From the NCBI RefSeq assembly GCF_000711895.1, contig NZ_JONO01000006.1, forward strand, positions 83,449 through 147,448: a stretch of DNA of 64,000 nucleotides. Direction: 5' to 3'. The DNA comes from Photorhabdus australis DSM 17609. GTDB lineage: Bacteria > Pseudomonadota > Gammaproteobacteria > Enterobacterales > Enterobacteriaceae. Made by a program: the position numbers and the translations under genes. This document shows, piece by piece, positions 54,583-63,900 of this stretch. The notes beneath the pieces were generated by a model. The model saw only the letters and a list, made by a program, of their open reading frames with translations. It was not told the DNA's origin and made no database searches. Position 1 is the stretch's first letter; every line of letters begins with the position of its first letter.

Positions 54583-55899
54583 ATGAACAGCATCGATTTA
54601 GAAATACCCGGTGAGATACCCGAAGTCACGGTTGTAAAGGCCGATCGCCATTGTTGGATCGGTGGCCTGCGTTGGTCACCGTACGTGAAAGTAAAACGGG
54701 GACCCCGCAGAAGGCAACGTGTTCGTCCGGTAGCCAGTCGATCTCAATACACCGATGTACATCTGGTTGTGGGCAATCGTTCGGGGAGACGTCAGCAGAC
54801 TGCTCGTATGATGGGGACGGGAATAATCAGGAAATTGTATTGCCGTCACACACCGTATTCTTTAGCCATCGCTTTTTTATCGCATTCTGGCCCAAACGGG
54901 TACGGGATCTATGATTTGGGCGAAGGGCAATGGTTATTTTTGGCAACACAGAATGGTTTGCCGTCCGTGATGGCCGATATTGTCGGAACCCGCGAGAGTG
55001 TCAATGCAGCACTGTCCCGTTTTTTAACGTTTAACCCGGCTCCAGATAAAAGCTGGCGGGTGGTATCTGACCCTGATAATCCGGCCCACTGGCGCTCAAT
55101 AATTTCTGCTTTGTCGGCTCATCAGTATCGGATGTGTCGCCTGCAACGGCGGTGGCGGACACCATTATTGTTGATGGCCGTATTTATCATGTTGTTAATA
55201 GTCGTAGGAGTGTTGTTGCAGTCAGGAAAATCTCCCGATGAGAGATTACCGATGACTGAAACCGTTCAAGTCAGGGCGTCACGATTGTTTGAAGAAACGC
55301 CAAAACCTGTTGACTTACCGCATCCGTGGGCTGATAAGCCGTTGTTACCTGCGTTTTTGGCACGTTGTGTCATGACCAGTCGGACGATCCCGGTGTTATT
55401 GGCGGGTTGGCGCTTGACGGCAGTTTCATGCCGAAAAGATGGCGTCCGCCTTCACTACGAGATTATGCCTGGCGGTACAGCAGCGCATTTTGTTCAACGT
55501 GTACAGAGTGTATTTAATCAGTCACCGGTTTTTGACCTGGTTCAGGGCGCAAAAGAAGGCCGGGTATTCCTGCCGTGGAAACCTTTGCCGGTTCGCAATG
55601 AAGCGGTGCCTGCTGTTTCAGTACAGTTGATGAAGATGGTGTCGAATTTCCAGCAATGGCAGATACCCCTGACGTTAAATGAACTCACTCCTGCATCGGC
55701 ATTACCGGGAGACGGGCAATCTATACCTTCCCAGGATTGGCGAGAATACCTCTTCAGCTTCAGTAGTCGGGTGATGCCAGCATGGCTATTTGCTGAACTG
55801 GATGATACAGGACTGCGACTGAACAGCCTCACGTTTACCCTGACCTCACAGGGACAGTTAACCTATCAGACTGAGGGATACATTTATGCCCAGAAATAA
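54583..55899 (+). CDS. pilO: PilO, type IVB pilus inner-membrane protein
   Basis: A 438-residue bitopic protein. The N-terminal ~190 residues are cytoplasmic (CWIGGLRWSPYVKVKRGPRR, AIAFLSHSGPNGYGIYDLGE), one membrane helix follows at ~200-222 (LLLMAVFIMLLIVVGVLLQS), and the rest is periplasmic. This is the PilO2/R64 PilO layout; it probably links the secretin and the ATPase platform. An in-frame TTG at 54556 overlaps pilN; ATG 54583 is preferred but lacks a strong ribosome site, so translational coupling is likely. Confidence 0.85.
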   Translation: MNSIDLEIPGEIPEVTVVKADRHCWIGGLRWSPYVKVKRGPRRRQRVRPVASRSQYTDVHLVVGNRSGRRQQTARMMGTGIIRKLYCRHTPYSLAIAFLSHSGPNGYGIYDLGEGQWLFLATQNGLPSVMADIVGTRESVNAALSRFLTFNPAPDKSWRVVSDPDNPAHWRSIISALSAHQYRMCRLQRRWRTPLLLMAVFIMLLIVVGVLLQSGKSPDERLPMTETVQVRASRLFEETPKPVDLPHPWADKPLLPAFLARCVMTSRTIPVLLAGWRLTAVSCRKDGVRLHYEIMPGGTAAHFVQRVQSVFNQSPVFDLVQGAKEGRVFLPWKPLPVRNEAVPAVSVQLMKMVSNFQQWQIPLTLNELTPASALPGDGQSIPSQDWREYLFSFSSRVMPAWLFAELDDTGLRLNSLTFTLTSQGQLTYQTEGYIYAQK

Positions 55900-56371
55900 T
55901 ACTGCCTTGTGTATCAGTGTGTTAAGTGGGCTAATTTTTATCAGTTCACCCGTATGGGCAACAGAGGATAGCGCTCTTTCGGTAATAGGGATTGCAGAGG
56001 CATCTGCGGGTGTGACTGTGGGACAGTTAGAGCATTTACACGCGAAAAATCTGCTGCTGGAAGCAGAATTGCAGCGGGCTAAATTACAACGCCAACTGAC
56101 AGAAAGCCAGCCTTTGGGGTTGACGGGCAATAATAATATCGATCTGCCGGTGACCGTATCGCCTGTGATGACAGCGGGACAACCTGTGACCCGTCCGGTG
56201 GTTCAGGAGATTTATGGTCGGGGACATGCATTGCGGGCAAGAGTAAGCCTGCCGGGCCGCGGTGTGATGGAGTTAGCTGTCGGTGACGCAGTGCCTGGCA
56301 CTCAATTCAAAGTTAAGGGGATCACGCTTTCTGCGGTCACGCTAAGTGATGGTTCGGTACTCACGTTCTGA
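55886..56371 (+). CDS. pilP: PilP, type IVB pilus periplasmic protein
   Basis: A 161-residue protein with a cleavable signal peptide (ALCISVLSGLIFISSPVWA), a short coiled coil (VGQLEHLHAKNLLLEAELQR) and a compact beta domain resembling the PilP/GspC homology region (RARVSLPGRGVMELAVGDAV, GTQFKVKGITLSAVTLSDGS). It should dock on the PilN secretin. It overlaps pilO by 14 bases. Confidence 0.87.
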   Translation: MPRNNTALCISVLSGLIFISSPVWATEDSALSVIGIAEASAGVTVGQLEHLHAKNLLLEAELQRAKLQRQLTESQPLGLTGNNNIDLPVTVSPVMTAGQPVTRPVVQEIYGRGHALRARVSLPGRGVMELAVGDAVPGTQFKVKGITLSAVTLSDGSVLTF

Positions 56372-56384
56372 GAGAAGACAGGGA

Positions 56385-57938
56385 ATGAAAGAAAACATCC
56401 AGGTTAATGATGCTGTGTTGCTGCTATGTGAAGAACAGCAGGCTACGGTATTAATTGACAACCATCGTCGGGGCGACCCACAGGTCCAGACTCGGGTCAT
56501 GCAATTACTTGAAGCCACGCCAGAGGCAGAAATTCGCTTTGTCAATTTGTCAGAATTGCAGGCGAACCGCCAGAAACAACATCAGCGGACGAATGAACAA
56601 GGCGTGTGTCTGTCGGACTTAACTGATGTGAGTGAACGCCAGAAGCAGGTACTGACCTGTTTTGAACTGGCAAAAAAGCTGAATGCGTCAGATATTCACC
56701 TGACTATCAGTCCAGGGTTAACCCGAATTGAAATGCGTATTCACGGTGAGCTGGAAGTCGTCAATGAATTGTCGGAAGAGGAGGGAATGGCACTGGCATC
56801 CACGATCATCCTGTCGATGTGTGATGTCACTGAAACGCAATTTTTTCCTGGCCGTCAGCAGGACGGGAGGATTAAAGCGGATTTTTTGCGTCGGGTACAT
56901 TTGTATGGCGCCCGGTACAGCCATACGCCAACCGCAGATGGTTTGTATGTTGTGATGCGTGTGATTGCTGATGATGGTGACAAAGTGCCTACACTGACAC
57001 AATTAGGTTTTTTGCCGCAACAAATCAAATTGGTTTCCCGTATTTTGCGACTGCCCGAGGGCCTGATGGTGTTATCGGGGCCAACCGGTTCTGGGAAGTC
57101 CACGACATTACGCACTTTTTGTCGCCAGTATCTTGACCGGACTGGCGGTAAAAAGCGGTTATTGACCGTTGAAGACCCTCCGGAGGGGAGGATTGCCGGT
57201 GCGATTCAAACGCCCATCGTGTGTGACAAAAGTGATGAAGAGGCGGTCAGGCTTGCCTGGCACCGGGCGCTCACCTCTGCGCTGCGCCTTGATCCTGATG
57301 CCGTTATGCCAGGGGAAATGCGAGACCTGACTTCCATGCTAACGGCAATTTATGCTGCGCAAACGGGACACAGTGTCATGACGACGCTGCATACCAATAG
57401 CGCAGTCGGTATTCCTGAACGCATGATAACGATGGGGGTGAATGCGGGGCTGATTGCCGATGCACAGCTTTTGATTGCGTTGATTAGTCAGCGTTTGGTA
57501 CAGACATTATGTCCGTACTGTCGGGTACCTTGGGCACAGAAACAGGCGGTACTGGATGAGGAACAACGGGCTTATCTGATGCGTTATTGCCATGCTCCCG
57601 GTATCTGTTGCGTGGAGAATTTGTATTTTCGCCATCCTGAAGGATGTGAACATTGTTGCCAGACGATTACCTTGAGTGGACGGGTTGTTAGCCGGGGAGT
57701 GACCGGTCGTAGCGTGGTGGCAGAAGTCATTAGGCCAGATGCCCGATTTTTTACCTTGTTGATGACCGAGGGCAAAGAGGCCGCGAGACAACACTGGGTA
57801 TCGAATTTAAGTGGAATAACTCGTTGCCAGCATCTACTGCATAAGCTGAATGCCGGGCTGATTGATCCATTGGAGGCCGACTTAGTTTGTCCGCTGGATG
57901 AAGATGATTATTTGCTGATGGAGCAGTGTGATGCGTGA
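56385..57938 (+). CDS. pilQ: PilQ, pilus assembly ATPase
   Basis: A 517-residue GspE/PilB-type ATPase. The N-terminal part leads to SDIHLTISPGLTRIEMRI, Walker A GPTGSGKST (~residue 230), an Asp box, Walker B RLDPDAVMPGEMRDLTSMLT with Met-Pro in place of the usual Met-Ile/Val, and the His box HSVMTTLHTNSA. It drives pilin extraction and polymerisation. The C-terminal CPYCRVPW ... GCEHC Cys pairs may bind zinc. ATG 56385 follows CAGGGA; the in-frame GTG 56346 lies in pilP. Confidence 0.93.
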   Translation: MKENIQVNDAVLLLCEEQQATVLIDNHRRGDPQVQTRVMQLLEATPEAEIRFVNLSELQANRQKQHQRTNEQGVCLSDLTDVSERQKQVLTCFELAKKLNASDIHLTISPGLTRIEMRIHGELEVVNELSEEEGMALASTIILSMCDVTETQFFPGRQQDGRIKADFLRRVHLYGARYSHTPTADGLYVVMRVIADDGDKVPTLTQLGFLPQQIKLVSRILRLPEGLMVLSGPTGSGKSTTLRTFCRQYLDRTGGKKRLLTVEDPPEGRIAGAIQTPIVCDKSDEEAVRLAWHRALTSALRLDPDAVMPGEMRDLTSMLTAIYAAQTGHSVMTTLHTNSAVGIPERMITMGVNAGLIADAQLLIALISQRLVQTLCPYCRVPWAQKQAVLDEEQRAYLMRYCHAPGICCVENLYFRHPEGCEHCCQTITLSGRVVSRGVTGRSVVAEVIRPDARFFTLLMTEGKEAARQHWVSNLSGITRCQHLLHKLNAGLIDPLEADLVCPLDEDDYLLMEQCDA

Positions 57939-59016
57939 AATGTCATGGATCTGCCGTCTGCTCTATGTGTTAGTTCGCCACACTTTCTTACCCAGTTATC
58001 GCATCATTTTCTATGAGGCGTTGCGTTTTCTACTGGAGAACCAGATACCGTTATTGAAGGCGTTGCGGCAGATACGTGATGTGTATACCCATTTCGATAC
58101 CCACTGGCATCCGTTTGCTGAACTCATTGACGATTGCATCTCGGCGCTCACTGATAACAGTCAAACGAATACCTTGGAACATGTGCTGGCGGTTTGGGGA
58201 CCGGTAGAAGAGGCGGCGTTAATTAGTGCGGGTATGCGTAGCGGTCATTTGCCTGAAGCGCTGAGTCAAGCCATTACACTGATAGGTTGCCGCCAGCGTA
58301 TTTTGATGGTGTCGCTCAGAATGATGATTTATCCCTTGCTGTTGGTGTTACTGATGACCGGATTGCTGGTTATCACCGCCACAGAACTGGTACCGACCCT
58401 GAGAAACATTGTAGATCCGCAAAACTGGCAGGGTGTGCTGGCATGGCTAAACGGGATGGCGACATTTTTTAATGGGGCGTTCCTGTTGTGTGGTGTCTTA
58501 CTGCTCTCTTTTATTGTGGGCGTGGTGTATTCGCTACCGCGGTGGGTCAACCGTCTGCGTCGCATCGCGGATCATCTTATCCCCTGGTCGGTCTACAGTG
58601 ATATTCAGGGTGCCGTTTTTTTACTGAACATGGCTTCCCTTTTGCGTGCCCATGTTCAGACGCTGGATGCGTTAATTATCCTGCAACGCTTTGCATCTCC
58701 CTGGTTACAGATTCGTCTGGAGTCTATTGCTGATTGTGTCCGTGAAGGGGATCACTTTGGCCGGGCACTGCATCACTGTGGCTATGACTTTCCGTCAAAG
58801 GAAGCGGTGAATTTTTTGTCGCTGCTGACGGAAGGTGATGGCACTCCTGACATGATTGGACGCTATGGTGAGCGGTGGCTGGACCAAACCATCGTACGGG
58901 TGAACAGGCGGGCCAATTTGGTCATGTTGTGTTCACTGTTGCTGGTTGTCGGGGCATTTATGTTGATTTTGCTAGCCGTCATGGAAATACAGAACATGGC
59001 TAACATCATGCAGTAA
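57931..59016 (+). CDS. pilR: PilR, pilus inner-membrane platform protein
   Basis: A 361-residue GspF/PilC-type protein with two T2SSF-like helical domains (ALRFLLENQIPLLKALRQIR and AVFLLNMASLLRAHVQTLDA) and membrane segments at ~130-155 (LLLVLLMTGLLVITATELVP), ~180-205 (GAFLLCGVLLLSFIVGVVYS) and at the end (LVMLCSLLLVVGAFMLILLA). It anchors PilQ in the membrane. The start overlaps the pilQ stop by eight bases. Confidence 0.92.
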   Translation: MREMSWICRLLYVLVRHTFLPSYRIIFYEALRFLLENQIPLLKALRQIRDVYTHFDTHWHPFAELIDDCISALTDNSQTNTLEHVLAVWGPVEEAALISAGMRSGHLPEALSQAITLIGCRQRILMVSLRMMIYPLLLVLLMTGLLVITATELVPTLRNIVDPQNWQGVLAWLNGMATFFNGAFLLCGVLLLSFIVGVVYSLPRWVNRLRRIADHLIPWSVYSDIQGAVFLLNMASLLRAHVQTLDALIILQRFASPWLQIRLESIADCVREGDHFGRALHHCGYDFPSKEAVNFLSLLTEGDGTPDMIGRYGERWLDQTIVRVNRRANLVMLCSLLLVVGAFMLILLAVMEIQNMANIMQ

Positions 59017-59040
59017 TCCCTTTATATAAGGAATAAATCA

Positions 59041-59643
59041 ATGCAGTACATGATGATACAGAAACAAGACAGGATGGTTCGTCCCCCTGAACGGGGGTGG
59101 GCTATTTTGGAGAATGGTGCGGTCGCTCTGGTTGTGATTGCCGTGATTACCGTGGTTTTGGGGGGCATTTATATGTTGTATGACCGCAAGGATGCGGTTG
59201 TGGAAACAACGAATCTGCAAACTATCATCTCCAGTACTCAGGGGTTAATGAAAGGCAGTGGTGGATATGCATTTAGTCACGCAGACAAGATGACCGGCGT
59301 CCTGATTCAGTTGGGTGGCGTACCGAAGAGTATGACGGTTCGCGGTGATACGACTGCTGGTAATGCTACGTTGTGGAATACCTGGGGTGGTCAGGTTAAG
59401 GTCGGCCCGAGCAGCACGGGGGGATTTAATAATGGATTCACGGTAACTTACGAGAGAGTCCCTCAGTCTGCCTGTGTTTCATTGGCGACTGGGATGAGCC
59501 GGGGAGGAAGTGCGTCAGAGATCACGATTAATAATACTCATCACGCTGATGGCAAGGTGACACTGGAAAGTGCCAGTACAGAATGCACAAGGAACAACGG
59601 TCGTACCGGGACCAACAAACTGATCTTTACGATTAATGGTTAA
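59041..59643 (+). CDS. pilS: PilS, major type IVB prepilin
   Basis: A 200-residue prepilin. A 19-residue leader ends in Gly, followed by Trp at +1 and Glu at +5 (RG-WAILENGAVALVVIAVI), then the hydrophobic helix and a globular domain with two Cys (SACVSLATG and STECTRNN) for the C-terminal disulphide loop. Cleavage by PilU is expected. AGGA precedes the ATG. It lies 24 bases after pilR. Confidence 0.93.
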   Translation: MQYMMIQKQDRMVRPPERGWAILENGAVALVVIAVITVVLGGIYMLYDRKDAVVETTNLQTIISSTQGLMKGSGGYAFSHADKMTGVLIQLGGVPKSMTVRGDTTAGNATLWNTWGGQVKVGPSSTGGFNNGFTVTYERVPQSACVSLATGMSRGGSASEITINNTHHADGKVTLESASTECTRNNGRTGTNKLIFTING

Positions 59644-60309
59644 ATGAAGACACTGATTGCGGTTAGCTTTCCTACAGAATATACCCCTCTGGTTATGATG
59701 ACGTTATTTGTCATCGGATGCGTGCTGCTTCGTCCGGTGAGTCAATTTTTGCAGGAATACGGTCTGTTGATGTGTTCAGTGCATCCGGTACCACGAATGG
59801 CTATCTGTTTGTACGTGGTGTCGGGCACGTTGATGTTGTTATCACCAGCGCCGCTGATGGAGCGGATAGCCGCACTGTTGCTGTTGAGTTTTTTGTTGCA
59901 ATTATCGGTTATAGACGTTTTGAGTGGCTGGCTTCCTCGTCAGTTTACACTGGCTTGCCTGGTGTCCGGTGTCTTGGTCAGTATTTCGTTGCCGTCAGTG
60001 TCAATAACTCTTTTGGCTACGGTGCTTATGCTTGCCGGGATGAGTGTGTTACGCAAGTTGATGAACCGGCACTCTCAATGTGAAGCGCTGGGAATGGGGG
60101 ATGTCTGGCTGATGGGAGCGTTGTGTGCCTGGCTGACAGGGTTACCGGCACTGATAGGTTGCTTGATTGGTCTGTCCGGTTTCGTGCTGTGGTATTTGGC
60201 ACAATTACCTCATCAAGGTATGAAAGGTGGACCGCTGGGACCTTGGCTCAGTTTAGGGAGTGTGGTCATGTTGTTGGAACGATTATATCAGCCAATATGG
60301 GTAATCTAA
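59644..60309 (+). CDS. pilU: PilU, prepilin peptidase
   Basis: A 221-residue polytopic aspartic peptidase of family A24. The catalytic aspartates are in VIDVLSGWLP (~residue 99) and in the GMGD motif of ALGMGDVWLMGAL (~residue 155). At least six hydrophobic segments are present. It cleaves PilS and PilV precursors. It directly follows the pilS stop. In R64 and SPI-7 the lytic transglycosylase gene pilT lies between pilS and pilU; it is absent here. Confidence 0.92.
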   Translation: MKTLIAVSFPTEYTPLVMMTLFVIGCVLLRPVSQFLQEYGLLMCSVHPVPRMAICLYVVSGTLMLLSPAPLMERIAALLLLSFLLQLSVIDVLSGWLPRQFTLACLVSGVLVSISLPSVSITLLATVLMLAGMSVLRKLMNRHSQCEALGMGDVWLMGALCAWLTGLPALIGCLIGLSGFVLWYLAQLPHQGMKGGPLGPWLSLGSVVMLLERLYQPIWVI

Positions 60310-60929
60310 TAGTGACAGAAAGAAAAGGTTGCGACGGCAGTGTGCCGGACAGGGGGTACATGATGCTGGGCACAGCTGCTGGACTCATGATATTGCTGGT
60401 ACTGGCGGCATTGGGAACCCGCATTTACAACGATTATCTGACAGAGAAATCCTGGCAGGTCATGGCGGCGCAAAGCAGTCGTTTCAGTGCAGCGTCGAGA
60501 GCTTATATTGGTCGTTATTATGATAGGTTACGGAATTCAGCAACGACAACCCAACCGGTGATGATCACCCCGGATATGTTGAGAAAAACGGGGCTGTTGC
60601 CATCCGGATTCAAAGACACCAACAGTTCAGGACAGCGCTATCAGACTGCTGTAGTGCGCAATACCCAGGATCCGGCATTATTGCAGGCGATGGTAGTGAC
60701 ACAAGAAGGGAGTCCATTACCTTATAAAGCCCTGCGCTTGATATCGATGGATATCTCTACCGGATTGGGGGGATATATTCGGGATGGCAAGACGGCTACC
60801 GGTGCAATGAGTACATGGACAGTGCCTTTAAAGGATTTTGGGATAAACAGTGGTGAAGGTCACCTGGCTGTGTTACTGAGCGCAGATGAGTTATCTACTG
60901 CCCGTGAGGAGAGCGACCGATTGCCATGA
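60297..60929 (+). pseudogene. pilV: PilV minor pilin/adhesin, C-terminally truncated
   Basis: 210 codons of PilV: a prepilin-like leader and helix (DRGYMMLGTAAGLMILLVLA), then the conserved pilin body (EKSWQVMAAQSSRFSAASRA, YKALRLISMDISTGLGGYIR, HLAVLLSADELSTAREESDR). Typical PilV has ~430 residues with a C-terminal adhesin tip, sometimes varied by a shufflon. Here the frame stops four bases after the DNA switches to unrelated, GC-richer sequence at ~60925. The start overlaps pilU. The stub might still be a minor pilin but cannot carry the receptor-binding tip. Confidence 0.85.
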
Positions 60930-63900
60930 TTTATCTCCGTTTCGGATTGGGGATGGGCGGCTGAGGCAGCGGGCGGCGGGGCCATTTTATTTTTGCCTTT
61001 AATTATTGCGTTTTCATCTGCCCGGACTGGTGCCCCTGTTTTCTCTTGTGCTGTCTGGGCTGACGCGGGTTTTCCTTCCCCAGACTTAGACCAGACTTGC
61101 CCCAGACTTGGGGAAGACTTGCCACCTTCCGGGTCAGACTTGCGTTCACTGCCTGCCGTTTCTGAGTCCGGTTCTCCGACATCCAGCAGGCCGCACAGGT
61201 GCGCCGCGCCGTTGTCTTCCCCGTCCCACAGCAGTTCATAATGCAGCAGGTGCCCCCGGCTGCCGCCATGCGACAGCAGGTATTCCATTTCCGTCAGCCG
61301 TTGACAGTGGTTTTTGAGCTGGCTGTCGCTCCAGTGGGTAAAGGCGCGGATATCCCGCCGGGTAAAGCGCACTTCGTTCGGCTGGCAGTGCTGGATTTGC
61401 GCCTGTTCGTTCACCATCGCCTGTATCAGCAGTAACAGCTTACGCGTCTGCGGCGGCATTTCATCCAGCGTGCGCCCCAGCACGTCATGCGCCAGCTGGT
61501 TAGCCAGGGCAATGTCGTCTTGGGTGACTTCGATATATTCGATGACTTGCCCGCGGTGGGTGGTTTTCTTCACTTCACGTTGATACTGGTGCAGCAACGC
61601 AATGGCCTGTATCAGGGTGAGGTATTTCATATGGTCGCGCCGCATCCGGGTTTTGTCTGACAGGAACGTCAGTTGATGGGCGTAAGGATTCACCACTTTC
61701 AGCGGCCTTAACAAGCGCTGGGCGTTCTGGTGTAACTGCGTCAGGTAGCCTTTCTCCGAGTCAGCCAGCAAGCCTTCCAGCGTCTGGCTGTGCCGTTGCA
61801 TGGCGTGGATGGCCTGCGTCTGTTCGCGCGATTCGTTGACCGTCAGCACCAGACAGCGGTTCAGCAGCTCTTCATCCACATCAATGGCCGTCGTCGTTAA
61901 CATCAGCATCACCGGGCCTTGTACCTTGTATTCCCGCGTCACCAGTTCGCCGCTCTGTTCGTTCTTGCCGGTGCTGGCGATTTTCAGCTCGCCGTCGGAC
62001 TGCAACAGTTTCAGGGCATAGGCCGCCTGCCGTACGCCTTCTTCTTCGGCTATCGCCAGTATTTTGTGTTGCAGGCTGGTTTCTCCCAGATAGTAGAGGC
62101 TCTGCCCGGTCATCGCCGAGTACTGGATACGCTCCTCTTCCGGCATCAGGTTCAGCACCGCCTCCATCAATGACGATTTCCCGGCAGCGGAACTGCTTTG
62201 TATCAGCACGGCCAGCGGTTTATCCAGTTTGCGCGAGACTGCCGCCAGATACCCGGTCAGCAGATTGGTGGATTCGCCGACCACGCCACAGGCGGCCATG
62301 TCGTTGATAATTTGTTCTGTTAAGTTCGGTGATGTCAGCAACGCCAGCGCGGCGGCTTCGTCTTCCGCGCTGACCGTGACCGCCGTTGTCCCTGCGGCTT
62401 CGGCGTCGGCTTGCTGTTGCGCGTCCTGTTGCTGCTCCAGCATCAGCAAGACCCGCCCGGCTTCGCGTTTGATGACCGACAGCTCGCATTCCAGCTCTTG
62501 CGCCGCCGTGCTGATGTAGTTCTGACGATGCCGCGCGTGATACATGTCCAGTGTATCCACATGGAACAGGCCGGACGTTTCATCCCGCACCTGCACATTG
62601 ACTTTCATCACATCGGGCACCGGCGATTTTTTCATCCCCCGTATCCGCCAGACCCGGGGGCCGCTTTTCATCAGCAGTTCACCGCAGGCCGTGCGCTCAC
62701 AGGGCACCGGCGTCACTGGCGACTCAGGGCGGGCAGCTAAGGAAGCCGGTTGAGGCTCACTGGCGCTTTGTGGCGGTTCCGTCGCTCCCGAAGTCGCTGG
62801 CCGTTCATGCTGGAACACCGCGCCCGGCGCGGTTCCCTGTCCCAGCCAGACTGCCTGTTGCAAGGCCAGCCCCAGCGCATGTTCGGCGTTGCCGCTTTTG
62901 ACGGCATAATCATTGGCATCCATGCCCGGCGGGAACTGCACCCGCCACGCCTCAATGCCGGATTCCAGTAAATCAGCCGCCACATTAGCCGCGCCACGGT
63001 CTCCGGCCTCGTCCCGGTCAAAGGCAATCAGCACTCGTTTCACGCCGTGATACTGCAAGGCTTCGAGGTGCTCACGGTTAAACCCGTTCACCCCGAACGC
63101 GGCGATCACGTTACGGAACCCGGCACACCAGAAGGTCATGGCATCGATCAGCGCTTCGCACAGGATAATTTCCGCAGCGGCTTTCATCGCTGCCTCATTC
63201 CAGACCCCGGCCAGCGGTGACGACAGGTACAGATGCTTCGGGCTGTCTTTCAGCACCTTGTAATCCGGCTGGGTTCGGCGGCCATACAGTTGCAGCACCC
63301 GCCCGCGGCTGGCCACACTGGCCGATTCGGCCCAGCCGATAACGGGCACAACAACACAGCCCCGGAAGTGGTCCTGCCGGGTGGTCGTACGCAACACGCC
63401 CAGCCCCGACAGCTTGCCGCGCAACTGCTGACCTTCCTGACTGTCTTTGGACGGCAACAACCCCGCCGAACCGCTGATACCGTGATGAATTCCGATGCCA
63501 CTGGCCGATTCGGCCCAGCCGATAACGGGCACAACAACACAGCCCCGGAAGTGGTCCTGCCGGGTGGTCGTACGCAACACGCCCAGCCCCGACAGCTTGC
63601 CGCGCAACTGCTGACCTTCCTGACTGTCTTTGGACGGCAACAACCCCGCCGAACCGCTGATACCGTGATGAATTCCGATGCCACTGGCCGATTCGGCCCA
63701 GCCGATAACGGGCACAACAACACAGCCCCGGAAGTGGTCCTGCCGGGTGGTAGTCCGCAACACGCCCAGACCCGACAGCTTGTCGCGCAACTGTTGCCCC
63801 TCATGGCTCGATTTTGACGGCAGCAGCCCTGCCGAACCGCCGATCCCGTGATGGCCCGCATACCCCAGCTTAAAGTGACTGACCAGTTCAGGATGATGCA

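Noticed and set aside
59718..60083. 121-codon frame overlapping pilU
   Set aside because: It lies within the conserved prepilin peptidase, which has both catalytic aspartates; the alternative frame has no features.
60303..60929. Shufflon-type variable end of PilV
   Set aside because: No inverted repeat cassettes or Rci-type sites were seen at the break; the abrupt composition change fits an insertion better.
63233..63817. Plus-strand repeat protein opposite the primase
   Set aside because: The repetition is inherited from the in-frame triplication of the minus-strand primase, which has TOPRIM and ATPase motifs.
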